A stretch of 20,143 bases of DNA from JALSKU01 sp964556545 (GTDB lineage: Bacteria; Campylobacterota; Campylobacteria; Campylobacterales; JALSKU01), in contig CAZKWE010000034.1 of the NCBI GenBank assembly GCA_964556545.1, positions 1 through 20,143 on the forward strand, read 5' to 3'. Positions within the stretch are counted from its first letter, which is position 1. Each line of letters opens with the position of its first letter. The position numbers and the translations under genes were made by a program. This document shows positions 1 to 7,628 of the stretch, one piece after another. The notes under the pieces were generated by a model that was not told where the DNA came from, did not search any database, and worked only from the letters and a program-made list of their open reading frames with translations.

Positions 1-1022
1 TACAACGGTTCACCAACAGCTCCGGGTTCTTTTGTCCTGTCAAGGACTGCTATCTTTTTAACACTTTTTGGCAAAGAATCAACAAAAAGTTTTGTATCAA
101 ATGGCGAAAAAAGTCTTACTTTTAAAACACCTACTTTTTCACCCTGACTTAAAAGATACTCTACTGTTTCTTCCGTTGCATCGGCAGATGAACCCATAAG
201 TATTATAACTTCCAAGGCATTATCTGCTCCATAGTATTCATAAATTTTATATTTTCTCCCTGTTAATTTGGCAAATTTATCCATCTCGTTTTGCACTATA
301 GAAGGAACTTTTTTATAGTAAGGATTGACCGTTTCTCTTCCTTGAAAATATACATCAGGATTTTGGGAAGTTCCTCGTATAAATGGATTGTCAGGCTTTA
401 AAGCTCTGTCTGTGTTGGCTCTGACCAAATCCATATCTATCATTTCTTTCATTATTTTTTCATCTATCAGTTCAATTTTATTTACTTCATGTGAAGTTCT
501 AAAACCATCAAAAAAATGCACAAAAGGCACTCTGGAGCGTAAAGTGGAAGCTTGTGCTATAAGAGCAAAATCATGGGCTTCTTGAACAGAATTTGAACTT
601 AAAAGTGCAAAACCTGTCTGTCTTACAGCCATAACATCCTGATGGTCACCGAAGATGGATAGTGCTTGTGCCGCCAAAGATCTTGCAGCCACATTAAAAA
701 CAGTAGGAGTCAATTCACCTGCTATTTTATACATAGTAGGTATCATTAAAAGAAGACCCTGAGAAGAGGTAAATGTGGTTGTCAGGGATCCTGTTTGTAT
801 TGCACCGTGAGCAGTGGCACTTGCACCTCCTTCACTTTGCATTTGCATTATCAATGGTACTGTACCAAAAATATTTTTTTCACCTTTGGAGCTATAAACA
901 TCACTAAGTTCGGCCATAGGAGAAGATGGTGTGATAGGATATATTGAGATAACTTCATTAACCTTGTGGGCTACTCTTGCAACCGCTTCATTTCCGTCAA
1001 TTGTTGCAAATTTTTTACTCAT
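1..1022 (-). CDS. nifJ: Pyruvate:ferredoxin (flavodoxin) oxidoreductase, N-terminal part (3' end beyond window)
   Basis: It oxidatively decarboxylates pyruvate to acetyl-CoA and CO2 and reduces ferredoxin or flavodoxin; in autotrophic relatives it can run in reverse. About 340 residues are visible, starting at ATG 1020-1022 behind a strong AAGGGGG ribosome site. The N-terminus carries YPITPSSPMAE, with Thr31, Glu64 (in MQSEGG) and Arg114 (in NVAARS) at the same positions as the pyruvate- and thiamine-diphosphate-contacting residues of single-chain enzymes. The motifs IFGDHQDVMA, FDGFRTSHE and RGTSQNPDVYFQ are typical of the single-chain NifJ type rather than the separate alpha subunit of the four-subunit form, which I judge from sequence style only. 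Iron-sulfur and TPP domains would lie outside the window. It is separated from leuA by a terminator-like hairpin, so it is probably its own transcription unit. Confidence 0.93.
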   Translation of the reverse strand, partial: MSKKFATIDGNEAVARVAHKVNEVISIYPITPSSPMAELSDVYSSKGEKNIFGTVPLIMQMQSEGGASATAHGAIQTGSLTTTFTSSQGLLLMIPTMYKIAGELTPTVFNVAARSLAAQALSIFGDHQDVMAVRQTGFALLSSNSVQEAHDFALIAQASTLRSRVPFVHFFDGFRTSHEVNKIELIDEKIMKEMIDMDLVRANTDRALKPDNPFIRGTSQNPDVYFQGRETVNPYYKKVPSIVQNEMDKFAKLTGRKYKIYEYYGADNALEVIILMGSSADATEETVEYLLSQGEKVGVLKVRLFSPFDTKLFVDSLPKSVKKIAVLDRTKEPGAVGEPL

Positions 1023-1110
1023 AGACAACCCCCTTAAAAGTTTTATTAATATCATTTTACAACTTTAAACTTTTATATTTAATAATATATAAGTTTTGTG
1101 TTAAAAAAAA

Positions 1111-1152
1111 GGGGTCAGGTTATCAAATATTAGATTTAGAGTGCCTCCGGCA
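1111..1152. repeat. Possible REP-like (RAYT-associated) remnant
   Basis: The leuA-nifJ gap contains GGGGTCAGGTTA (from 1111) right after a run of eight A. About 20 bases later comes a small GC-rich hairpin, TGCC-TCC-GGCA (1142-1152), standing out from very AT-rich surroundings. A GGGGTCAGGT motif combined with a short GC-rich hairpin recalls elements mobilised by REP-associated tyrosine transposases (IS200-like). There is no second copy or transposase in the window, so the call rests on motif resemblance alone. Confidence 0.3.
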
Positions 1153-1183
1153 AAAGACAAGTATAGGATAGTTTACCAAAAAT

Positions 1184-1227
1184 AAAAAAGGAGACAAATC
1201 AAACTATGCCAAAGATTATATCTCCTT
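1184..1227 (-). terminator. Intrinsic terminator downstream of leuA
   Basis: Read on the minus strand, ten bases after the leuA stop, AAGGAGA pairs with TCTCCTT (1221-1227 with 1188-1194). An inner AATC/GATT pairing (1197-1200 with 1214-1217) extends the stem, leaving a 13-base loop. The 3' arm runs straight into TTTTTTATTTTT. The stem is modest in GC but the arrangement is right for a Rho-independent terminator of leuA reading toward nifJ. On the plus strand no T-run follows, so it works in one direction only. Confidence 0.6.
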
Positions 1228-1236
1228 CAAATTTAT

Positions 1237-2754
1237 TTATTTTTTCATAGACAAATAACTATTAAGCGCTCCGACATAAGCTTTGGCACTGGCTTTCATA
1301 GTATCAATACTCAAACCATGGCCCATAACGGGCATTTTACAATTTTCAAATTTTACTTTTACCACAACTTTTGCCAATGCATCTTTACCTTTTGTAACTG
1401 CATCAACCTTATAATCAACCAATTCACCGCTAATTCCGCTTATCCTGTCAACTGTTTTAAAAAGTGCATCTATCGTCCCGTCTCCAATGGCGGCATCTTT
1501 GATGATTTTGTCTTTATATTTTATAGATATTGCTGCAGTTGGCACACCCTCACTACAATCACTAAGTTGCATACCTGTAAGCTCATATATTTCTTCAATT
1601 TTTGTTATTTCACTAGTTACGATAGCTCTTATATCATCATCAAACATTTCTTTTTTCTTATCTGCCAAATCTTTAAATTTAACAAATGCTTCATCAAGTT
1701 CTTTATCACTTATACTGTATCCGAGTTCTTCCACTCTTTTTTTAAATGCATGGCGACCGGAATGTTTGCCAAGTATCAAAGAGTTATGATTTAAACCTAT
1801 ATCTTCAGACTTCATTATCTCATATGTTTCTTTGTTTTTTAGCACACCGTCTTGATGAATACCGCTTTCATGTGCAAATGCATTTTTACCTACTATTGCC
1901 TTATTTGGCTGTGGAACTATACCCGTTATATTTGCCACAAGTCTGCTTGTAGGATATATCTCTTTTGTATTGATATTGGTTTTGTATTCGGAAAAAATAT
2001 CACTTCTTGTTTTAAGGACCATTACTATTTCTTCAAGTGCGGCATTTCCCGCCCTTTCACCCAATCCGTTTATAGTACACTCTACCTGCCTTGCACCATT
2101 TTCTATAGAAGCCAAAGAGTTAGCAAGCGCAAGTCCCAAATCGTTATGACAGTGAACTGAAAGAATCGCTCTGTCTTTGATAAAACCGTGCAACTCTTTT
2201 ATCATATTTCCCATTTCGTTTGGCATTGTGTATCCTACGGTATCAGGGATATTTAAAGTACCAGCACCCGCTTTTGTAACAGCATCAAGTATTTCTTTCA
2301 AAAATCCTATATCACTTCTTCCTGCATCTTCACAACTAAACTCTACATCATCTACAAAAGTTCTGGCATATTCTACGGCTTCAACGGCTTTTTGTATGAC
2401 TTCTTCGGGAGTCATTTTTAATTTGTATTGCATATGGATAGGACTTGTTGCTATAAAAGTGTGAATTCTTTTATTTTTTGCAGGCTCTATTGCATAAGCT
2501 GCTGCTTCTATATCTTTTGGCAATGCTCTTGCAAGTGAGCAAACCGTACTTTTTTCTATCTGTTGACTTATTCTTCTGATTGCATCACTGTCACCGCTAC
2601 TTGCAGCAGCAAATCCTGCTTCTATAATATCAACACCTAATTTTTGAAGCTGAAGAGCTATTTGAATCTTCTCTTCCGTATTCATAGATGCTCCGGGGCT
2701 TTGTTCGCCATCTCTTAAAGTAGTATCAAATATTTTTATAGTTTTTGTTTTCAT
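1237..2754 (-). CDS. leuA: 2-isopropylmalate synthase
   Basis: First committed enzyme of leucine synthesis: it condenses acetyl-CoA with 2-oxoisovalerate to give 2-isopropylmalate. The 505 residues match the usual length of the full-size bacterial enzyme. The N-terminal TIM barrel has LRDGEQSPGASM (Arg14, Asp15), the metal-binding SVHCHNDLGLA (His201, His203) and the GLGERAGNA loop; NIPDTVGY lies between. HESGIHQDG follows near residue 290. The last ~115 residues form the leucine-sensing regulatory domain, so feedback inhibition is expected. The start at ATG 2752-2754 follows AAGGA. Upstream lies a leucine-rich leader ORF with its own -10 box, pointing to attenuation-type control. Related enzymes (citramalate or homocitrate synthase) are possible but less likely given the regulatory domain and the leucine leader. 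Confidence 0.94.
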   Translation of the reverse strand: MKTKTIKIFDTTLRDGEQSPGASMNTEEKIQIALQLQKLGVDIIEAGFAAASSGDSDAIRRISQQIEKSTVCSLARALPKDIEAAAYAIEPAKNKRIHTFIATSPIHMQYKLKMTPEEVIQKAVEAVEYARTFVDDVEFSCEDAGRSDIGFLKEILDAVTKAGAGTLNIPDTVGYTMPNEMGNMIKELHGFIKDRAILSVHCHNDLGLALANSLASIENGARQVECTINGLGERAGNAALEEIVMVLKTRSDIFSEYKTNINTKEIYPTSRLVANITGIVPQPNKAIVGKNAFAHESGIHQDGVLKNKETYEIMKSEDIGLNHNSLILGKHSGRHAFKKRVEELGYSISDKELDEAFVKFKDLADKKKEMFDDDIRAIVTSEITKIEEIYELTGMQLSDCSEGVPTAAISIKYKDKIIKDAAIGDGTIDALFKTVDRISGISGELVDYKVDAVTKGKDALAKVVVKVKFENCKMPVMGHGLSIDTMKASAKAYVGALNSYLSMKK

Positions 2755-2812
2755 TATATATCCTTAATTTTGTTATATATATGGTTTATTTATTGGTTAA
2801 AACAAGCAAGTA

Positions 2813-2902
2813 TTAAAACAGAAGCAGCAGGAGAGAATTTTTTATATCAATTCTAAGTAAAATTTTTATGGCTTTTACCGTACCAATGACACAACTGTTC
2901 AT
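2813..2902 (-). CDS. leuL: Leucine leader peptide (leuA attenuator)
   Basis: A 29-codon ORF upstream of leuA on the same strand. It starts with ATG (2900-2902), preceded by AAAAGGAGAGAGCTT, a strong ribosome site. It begins MNSCVIGTVK and ends NSLLLLLF-stop. Codons 24-28 are CTC CTG CTG CTT CTG, five leucines in a row, rich in CTG and CTC, which are scarce in this AT-rich genome. In all, 7 Leu, 5 Ile and 2 Val are found among 29 residues. Position, ribosome site and Leu run match leader peptides of leu operons, whose ribosome stalls when charged tRNA-Leu is low. The leuA start lies 58 bases beyond the leader stop. I see no classic GC-rich terminator between them, so the mechanism may not be textbook attenuation. 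Reading frame and codons are seen directly; the regulatory role is inferred. Confidence 0.82.
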   Translation of the reverse strand: MNSCVIGTVKAIKILLRIDIKNSLLLLLF

Positions 2903-2937
2903 AAGCTCTCTCCTTTTAAAACAAATATGAATTTTTA

Positions 2938-2943
2938 ATTATA
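2938..2943 (-). promoter_or_regulatory. -10 box of the leuL-leuA promoter
   Basis: A perfect TATAAT on the minus strand, immediately downstream of the pssA stop codon. Transcription starting about 7 bases later would give a leader of roughly 30 bases before the leuL start. No clear -35 is seen, as is common for sigma-70 promoters in Campylobacterota. Confidence 0.6.
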
Positions 2944-3684
2944 CTAAATTTTATCTTTTTTTGCAATTTTTTTTCGTTTGACAAAGTTTTTATATCCTCT
3001 AAAAAGACCGTAAAGTATATAGGCGGTAAACAAAAAAGTTAAAGACTCTATAAGATAGAGATAAACAAAAGAAAATAAAATTATCAAAGCTATCAAAACT
3101 TTTTTTATGTCTGTTTTTGGCAAATTTATCTTTTTAAAGCTCGGGTATCTTATATTGCTGACCATAAGTATCGATACTACTGCTATAAATGCTAAAAGCA
3201 AAATAGAAAATTGATCTTTTAAAATATGGTATTTTTCAAAAAAAAGTATCCAAGTACTCATAAATACTGCGGCCGTCGGAATAGGAATACCGATAAAAAC
3301 CGAAGGCTCATTGGTTGGATTTGTTACATTAAATCTTGCTAGTCTTAAAGCACCAAAAAGTACATACAAACCCGTTAAAAGCGAACCTATTTTTGCATAA
3401 TGAATACCTATATCAAAATAAAACAGCATAGCAGGTGCCACTCCGAAAGCTACCAAGTCGGCAAGTGAGTCAAATTCTGCACCAAATTTCGAAGTAGTTT
3501 TCGTAAGTCTTGCCACTCTGCCGTCAAGTCCGTCAAAGATAAGAGATAAAAGTATCAGATATACAGCTTTTTCAAATTCCCCCTTGGAAGAAGCTATAAT
3601 GCTTAAAATCCCTACAAATGCACTTGCAGCGGTAAAAAGATTTGGAATTATATAAACTAAGTGATGTTTAGTGTTGCTTTTCAT
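2944..3684 (-). CDS. pssA: CDP-diacylglycerol--serine O-phosphatidyltransferase
   Basis: An inner-membrane enzyme making phosphatidylserine from CDP-diacylglycerol and serine, the first step toward phosphatidylethanolamine. The 246 residues are mostly hydrophobic helices. The CDP-alcohol phosphotransferase signature is complete: Asp51, Asp54-Gly55, Ala58-Arg59, Gly68, Asp72 and Asp76, in the segment running from FDGLDGRVARL to FDSLADLVAFG. The C-terminus is strongly basic. The start at ATG 3682-3684 lies inside the end of the upstream Psd-like gene (17-base overlap), so the two are translationally linked. The pairing with a Psd-family gene fits the phosphatidylethanolamine pathway, although that partner looks catalytically degenerate. 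Confidence 0.93.
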   Translation of the reverse strand: MKSNTKHHLVYIIPNLFTAASAFVGILSIIASSKGEFEKAVYLILLSLIFDGLDGRVARLTKTTSKFGAEFDSLADLVAFGVAPAMLFYFDIGIHYAKIGSLLTGLYVLFGALRLARFNVTNPTNEPSVFIGIPIPTAAVFMSTWILFFEKYHILKDQFSILLLAFIAVVSILMVSNIRYPSFKKINLPKTDIKKVLIALIILFSFVYLYLIESLTFLFTAYILYGLFRGYKNFVKRKKIAKKDKI

Positions 3685-4327
3685 CCAAAAAATACCCCAA
3701 AACCGTCTCTACAGCTTTGATTTTTTCACCCTCGACAACCTTTATTCTACACTCTATAGGCAAATACAAATCAACCATTCCCTCATTTAAAAAAAGATAT
3801 CTATCGCCTTTTCTTACTTTTTTAAAATTCTCGCAAAATCTATAAATTTTTCTTGAATATTTACCCAAGATAGAAACTATCAAAATATCACCTTTGAAAG
3901 TTTTTCCTACAATTTCCACTCTTTCATTTAACAATTTTGATTTTTTATCATTTGCATCGATACTAAGGCCATGGATAATATTGTTCTTTATAATTTTAAA
4001 ATCAAACGGATTTCTTAACATACTTACATCACAAAGAGAGCTTTTTATGGAAATCAGCAACATATCTTTTTTAAAATATTTATTCTCCTTTACTTTTCCT
4101 ATATAAGATACTTTGCCGTCGATAGGAGCATAAATGGAAAATTCATCAACTTCATATGGAATTCTTTCAGGATTTCTAAAAACGAAGGAAATAAAAATTA
4201 TGGACAAAAAAAGCAAAAATGATAAAAAAGTAAAATCAAAAAGTAGAGAAAGAATAAATAAAAAAGTTAAAAATCCTATATATCCCCATCCTTCTTTTGC
4301 GATAATTTCAGTTTTTCTACACAACAT
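3668..4327 (-). CDS. Phosphatidylserine decarboxylase (Psd)-like membrane protein lacking key catalytic residues
   Basis: Family: short, archaeal/rhizobial-type phosphatidylserine decarboxylase, which normally converts phosphatidylserine to phosphatidylethanolamine with a self-made pyruvoyl group. The 219 residues fit the usual size. Recognisable blocks in order are IAKEGW (9-14), hydrophobic segments (about 17-50), RNPERIP (51-57), APIDGKVSYIG (67-77), ISIKSSLCDVSMLRNP (92-107), LLNERVEI, GDRYLFL and MVDLYLP (184-190). In active relatives the fifth block has His in CHVNRAP, and the last has FGSR-DVFLP, whose Ser becomes pyruvoyl. Here Ser102 stands in place of His, and the last block reads NEGMVDLYLP with no Ser. 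The protein may therefore be a non-catalytic homologue or do something else. It sits between ftsH (2-base gap) and pssA (overlap). C. jejuni has, as I recall, a similar gene in the same place. Confidence 0.8.
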   Translation of the reverse strand: MLCRKTEIIAKEGWGYIGFLTFLFILSLLFDFTFLSFLLFLSIIFISFVFRNPERIPYEVDEFSIYAPIDGKVSYIGKVKENKYFKKDMLLISIKSSLCDVSMLRNPFDFKIIKNNIIHGLSIDANDKKSKLLNERVEIVGKTFKGDILIVSILGKYSRKIYRFCENFKKVRKGDRYLFLNEGMVDLYLPIECRIKVVEGEKIKAVETVLGYFLDEKQH

Positions 4328-4329
4328 TT

Positions 4330-6366
4330 TTACTCTTTATTATCTTTGTTATCCTGAAAATCTTCTGTATTTTTCTGTTCTTTTTCACCATCATTTTCTT
4401 TATCTTTTTTCAAGCCGTTTTCTGCCATCTCAATATCGTTTTTTTCATCTTCTTCTCTTTTTATACCGTTTTTTTCTTCAAAATCTTTTATGATTTTTCT
4501 TACGGTTTCTCCTTTGATTGTCTCTTTTTCAAAAAGTTCTTTTACGATTTCTTCAATAGCTTCACTATATTCGTTAAGAGTTCCGATAACTCTTTTATAT
4601 CTTTCATCCAATAAACTTTTTACATATTCGTCCAGATTTTCTGCCATTTTTTCACTATAATCCTTACTGCTGGCTCCGGGAATAAATCTGTTTTGCTGTT
4701 TTTCAAGTACCATCAGACCTGCAACTTCACTCATTCCGTACATACTGACCATAGCTTTTATGATATCCGTAGCTCTTTCAAGATCATTTCCGGCACCGGT
4801 AGATATCTCTTTGATAAACACTTCTTCAGCCGCTCTTCCTCCAAGCAATGTATCTACTTCAGCAATAAGCTCATGGCGTTGCATAAGATATTTATTTTCT
4901 TCAGGAGTATTTAATGTATAGCCAAGTGCCGCCAAGCCTCTTGGTATAATTGAAACTTTTGATACTTTCTTGGCACCCTTCGTAGTTTCTGCTATAAGTG
5001 CATGACCGCTTTCGTGATAAGCAACTATTTTTTTCTCTTTTGAATTTATTCGTCTGCTCTTCTTTTCAAGTCCGGCTATTGCTCTTTCAACAGCTTCAAT
5101 CAAATCTTTTTGTTTTACTTCATTTTGGTTGTTTCTGCCTGCAAGAAGTGCGGCTTCATTTATGATATTTGCCAAATCCGCTCCGGCAAGTCCTGCGGTT
5201 AATCGTGCTATTTCTTCAAGGTCTATATCTTTAGCAAGTTTTATACCTTTTATATGAACTTTCAATATCGCAACTCTTCCTTTAAAATCAGGCTTGTCAA
5301 CAAGCACTTGCCTATCAAATCTTCCAGGTCTTAAAAGTGCAGGATCAAGAACTTCCGGTCTATTTGTTGCCGCCAGTACAATAACCGGGGCATTTTCACT
5401 GTCAAAACCGTCCATTTCAGCCAAAAGCTGATTTAAAGTCTGCTCTCTTTCATCATTTCCTCCAAGATTTCCGGCAGCGGCTCTGCTTTTGCCTATGGCA
5501 TCTATCTCATCTATAAAGACTATAGACGGGGCTTCTTTTTTGGCTCCGTCAAAAAGATCTCTTACTCTGCTGGCACCTACTCCTACAAACATTTCTATAA
5601 AAGAGGATCCTGAAACAGAGAAAAAAGGAACATTCGCCTCACCGGCAACCGCTTTTGCAAGAAGTGTTTTACCGGTTCCAGGAGGTCCTACCAAAAGCAC
5701 ACCTTTTGGTATTTTGGCTCCCAGCCTTAGATATCTGTCCGGGTGCATTAAAAAATCAACTATCTCTTTGACTTCCTCTTTTGCTTCTTCCACACCTGCA
5801 ACATCAGAAAATTTTGTATTTGGTTTTTCTGAATTTATAAGTTTTTTACTGCTTCCCATTCCAAGAATTCCACCGCCTATATTTTTTTGCATTCTGTTTG
5901 CCAAAAACATCCAAATGCCAAAAAATATAAATATAGGAAGTATCCAGGAAAAAAGCAATTCACTAAACCAATTTGTTTCATTAAAAGCCGTATAGGATAC
6001 TTTGTTTTTTTCCAAAAGCGGTATCAAAGTCGGATCATCTCCAACTTTTTTGGCAATATATATAACTTTTTCACCGCCGTTTTTAGATATTGCTTTTATA
6101 ATCGTCTGTCCTATGGCAACTTGCTGTACCTCTTTTGATTTAATCAAATCTTTTATTTGAGAATAATTTACATTTTTTGTAATTACTTTTTGTGAAGTTA
6201 CAAACCCGCCTTCTTGCATACCGTTAAGACCGCTTGAAGGATTTACGAAACTTTTAAATATAAGTATAATTACAATAGAAAATATCGCAAATACCAACAA
6301 AGGGTTATCACTAAAAAAATTATTATTTTTATTGTTTTTTTGATTTTTATTATCTCTTTTTGCCAC
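4330..6366 (-). CDS. ftsH: ATP-dependent zinc metalloprotease FtsH
   Basis: A membrane-anchored hexameric AAA+ protease that extracts and degrades membrane and regulatory proteins. The 678 residues are arranged as follows: a Lys/Asn-rich start, a first membrane helix (about 22-41), a periplasmic domain, a second helix (about 136-156), then the AAA domain. Walker A is GPPGTGKT (227-234), Walker B is IVFIDEID (282-289), and the second region of homology has RPGRFDR (346-352). The zinc site is HESGH (451-455), with the third ligand Asp528 in NDLERAT. The last 40 or so residues are a highly charged Glu/Lys/Asp/Asn tail. The start codon is GTG (6364-6366), overlapping the prmA stop TAG by one base, behind GAGAGGTAAG. 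No ATG is available before the conserved membrane segment. Confidence 0.96.
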   Translation of the reverse strand: MAKRDNKNQKNNKNNNFFSDNPLLVFAIFSIVIILIFKSFVNPSSGLNGMQEGGFVTSQKVITKNVNYSQIKDLIKSKEVQQVAIGQTIIKAISKNGGEKVIYIAKKVGDDPTLIPLLEKNKVSYTAFNETNWFSELLFSWILPIFIFFGIWMFLANRMQKNIGGGILGMGSSKKLINSEKPNTKFSDVAGVEEAKEEVKEIVDFLMHPDRYLRLGAKIPKGVLLVGPPGTGKTLLAKAVAGEANVPFFSVSGSSFIEMFVGVGASRVRDLFDGAKKEAPSIVFIDEIDAIGKSRAAAGNLGGNDEREQTLNQLLAEMDGFDSENAPVIVLAATNRPEVLDPALLRPGRFDRQVLVDKPDFKGRVAILKVHIKGIKLAKDIDLEEIARLTAGLAGADLANIINEAALLAGRNNQNEVKQKDLIEAVERAIAGLEKKSRRINSKEKKIVAYHESGHALIAETTKGAKKVSKVSIIPRGLAALGYTLNTPEENKYLMQRHELIAEVDTLLGGRAAEEVFIKEISTGAGNDLERATDIIKAMVSMYGMSEVAGLMVLEKQQNRFIPGASSKDYSEKMAENLDEYVKSLLDERYKRVIGTLNEYSEAIEEIVKELFEKETIKGETVRKIIKDFEEKNGIKREEDEKNDIEMAENGLKKDKENDGEKEQKNTEDFQDNKDNKE

Positions 6367-7196
6367 TACTTACCTCTCTTTAAATGAAGAGTTCTCCACT
6401 CTTTCTTTTTTATTATTTCTTTTAATTCAAAATTATCAAATTTATCTAAAACATTATCCAAGTATTTATCTAAAATACCCGAAAGTATCAAACTGCCATC
6501 TTTTTTTACTCTGCTTTTTAAATCTTTACTTATCATTATCAAAATATCTGCAACAATATTTGCCACCACGATATCATAACTTTTTTCTGTGCCGTTTGCG
6601 GATCCTATCCATATATCATTATAAGCAGTCTTATTCAAATCAAAATTTTTCTCAGCACTCTTGATACTCAATTCGTCACTGTCACATAAATCTACATTTG
6701 CACCCAGTTTCGCAGCAGCTATAGAAAGTATTGCGCTACCGCATCCTACATCTAACAAATTATCTTCTTTTTTCACAATTTTATCTATAATTTCCAGACA
6801 AGAACTTGTAGTTTCATGATGCCCCGTACCGAAGCTTAAAGCCGGATCTATCACTATATTTAAAAAATTATTTTTTTCTTTCTCCCATGTGGGGTGTATA
6901 TAAAATCTTCCTATCTCTACTGGAGTGATAGAGTTTTTATATTTATTTATCCAATCTTGATTTTCTTTTTTTTCAAGCTTTGTCCGAACTTTTATATGTT
7001 CACCCGTAAGTTCGGATAACTTTTTTGCAAATTCCAAAATGCCCCATTCAACCTCTTCAAGGGACTCTTCATCTCTTATGATAAGTTTATTGTTTTTTGT
7101 TTCTACAGCTTCTATGCCGAATTCAAAAATAAAATCGATAAATAAATTTATTTTGCGAGACGGAGTTACCTGAAGTTCATAATACTCTTGTTTCAT
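6366..7196 (-). CDS. prmA: Ribosomal protein L11 methyltransferase
   Basis: An S-adenosylmethionine-dependent enzyme that trimethylates ribosomal protein L11. The 276 residues are in the normal range. The N-terminal substrate-recognition domain precedes DPALSFGTGHHETT (117-130), close to the family's DPG-AFGTGTHPTT block. The SAM-binding motif I is LLDVGCGSAILSIAA (147-161), and VANIVADILI (211-220) corresponds to the family's post-motif NILA segment. It lies 3 bases after cheY and overlaps ftsH by one base, so it is in the same transcription unit. The same neighbourhood is known to me from Campylobacter. Confidence 0.92.
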   Translation of the reverse strand: MKQEYYELQVTPSRKINLFIDFIFEFGIEAVETKNNKLIIRDEESLEEVEWGILEFAKKLSELTGEHIKVRTKLEKKENQDWINKYKNSITPVEIGRFYIHPTWEKEKNNFLNIVIDPALSFGTGHHETTSSCLEIIDKIVKKEDNLLDVGCGSAILSIAAAKLGANVDLCDSDELSIKSAEKNFDLNKTAYNDIWIGSANGTEKSYDIVVANIVADILIMISKDLKSRVKKDGSLILSGILDKYLDNVLDKFDNFELKEIIKKKEWRTLHLKRGK

Positions 7197-7199
7197 ATA

Positions 7200-7565
7200 T
7201 TAACCAAGTACATCTTCAAGCTTCTCTTTTAAAACTTGCGGTGTAAAAGGTTTGACTATATAGTTGTTCACTCCGGCTTTAAGTGCGGTTATAACCTCTT
7301 TTTTTCCACCTTCGGTGGTTACCATAATGATAGGAAGGTCATTATATTTACTTTCGGCTCTGACTTTTTTAACAAGTTCGAGTCCGTTCATTTCCGGCAT
7401 ATTCCAGTCGGTTATCAACACATCTATATCACTATTTTCCTGCATAACCTGCCATGCTTCCTTACCGTCTGCGGCTTCCAATACATCTTTATGGCCAATT
7501 CTTGCAAGAGTATTTTTAATAATTCTTCTCATAGTTGAACTGTCATCTACTACTAAAAGTTTCAA
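7200..7565 (-). CDS. cheY: Chemotaxis response regulator CheY
   Basis: A single-domain receiver that, when phosphorylated by CheA, binds the flagellar motor switch. The 121 residues contain only the receiver fold: acidic pair Asp7-Asp8, phosphorylated Asp53 in ITDWNMPEMNG, Thr83/Thr84 in MVTTEGG, and Lys105 in IVKPFTP. The absence of an output domain and the close match to stand-alone CheY support chemotaxis. The start is TTG (7563-7565), read as TTG AAA CTT TTA, behind AAAAGGAAT; there is no upstream ATG in a suitable place. It heads a run with prmA, ftsH, the Psd-like gene and pssA. Confidence 0.93.
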   Translation of the reverse strand: MKLLVVDDSSTMRRIIKNTLARIGHKDVLEAADGKEAWQVMQENSDIDVLITDWNMPEMNGLELVKKVRAESKYNDLPIIMVTTEGGKKEVITALKAGVNNYIVKPFTPQVLKEKLEDVLG

Positions 7566-7592
7566 TTTTATTCCTTTTGTATATATTACCGT

Positions 7593-7598
7593 ATCATA
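7593..7598 (-). promoter_or_regulatory. Candidate -10 box upstream of cheY
   Basis: TATGAT on the minus strand, about 28 bases before the TTG start of cheY, in the only gap (63 bases) between hisA and cheY. It matches a weak -10 box. No -35 is apparent. Read-through from the hisA side is also possible, since no terminator is evident in the gap. Confidence 0.35.
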
Positions 7599-7628
7599 AA
7601 TTTTTACTAATTTTATCTTTTTTTAGTT

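Noticed and set aside
1037..1110. A clear promoter for nifJ
   Set aside because: The gap is so AT-rich that several TATATT-like hexamers occur; none stands out enough to call.
1318..1794. 158-codon open frame on the plus strand, antisense to leuA
   Set aside because: It lies wholly within the well-supported leuA gene, has no recognisable motif and shows the Cys/Phe/Tyr-rich composition of a reverse-complement shadow.
5489..5995. 168-codon open frame on the plus strand, antisense to ftsH
   Set aside because: It is the mirror of the Walker A/B region of ftsH; the Pro/Ser-rich translation has no domain and no ribosome site.
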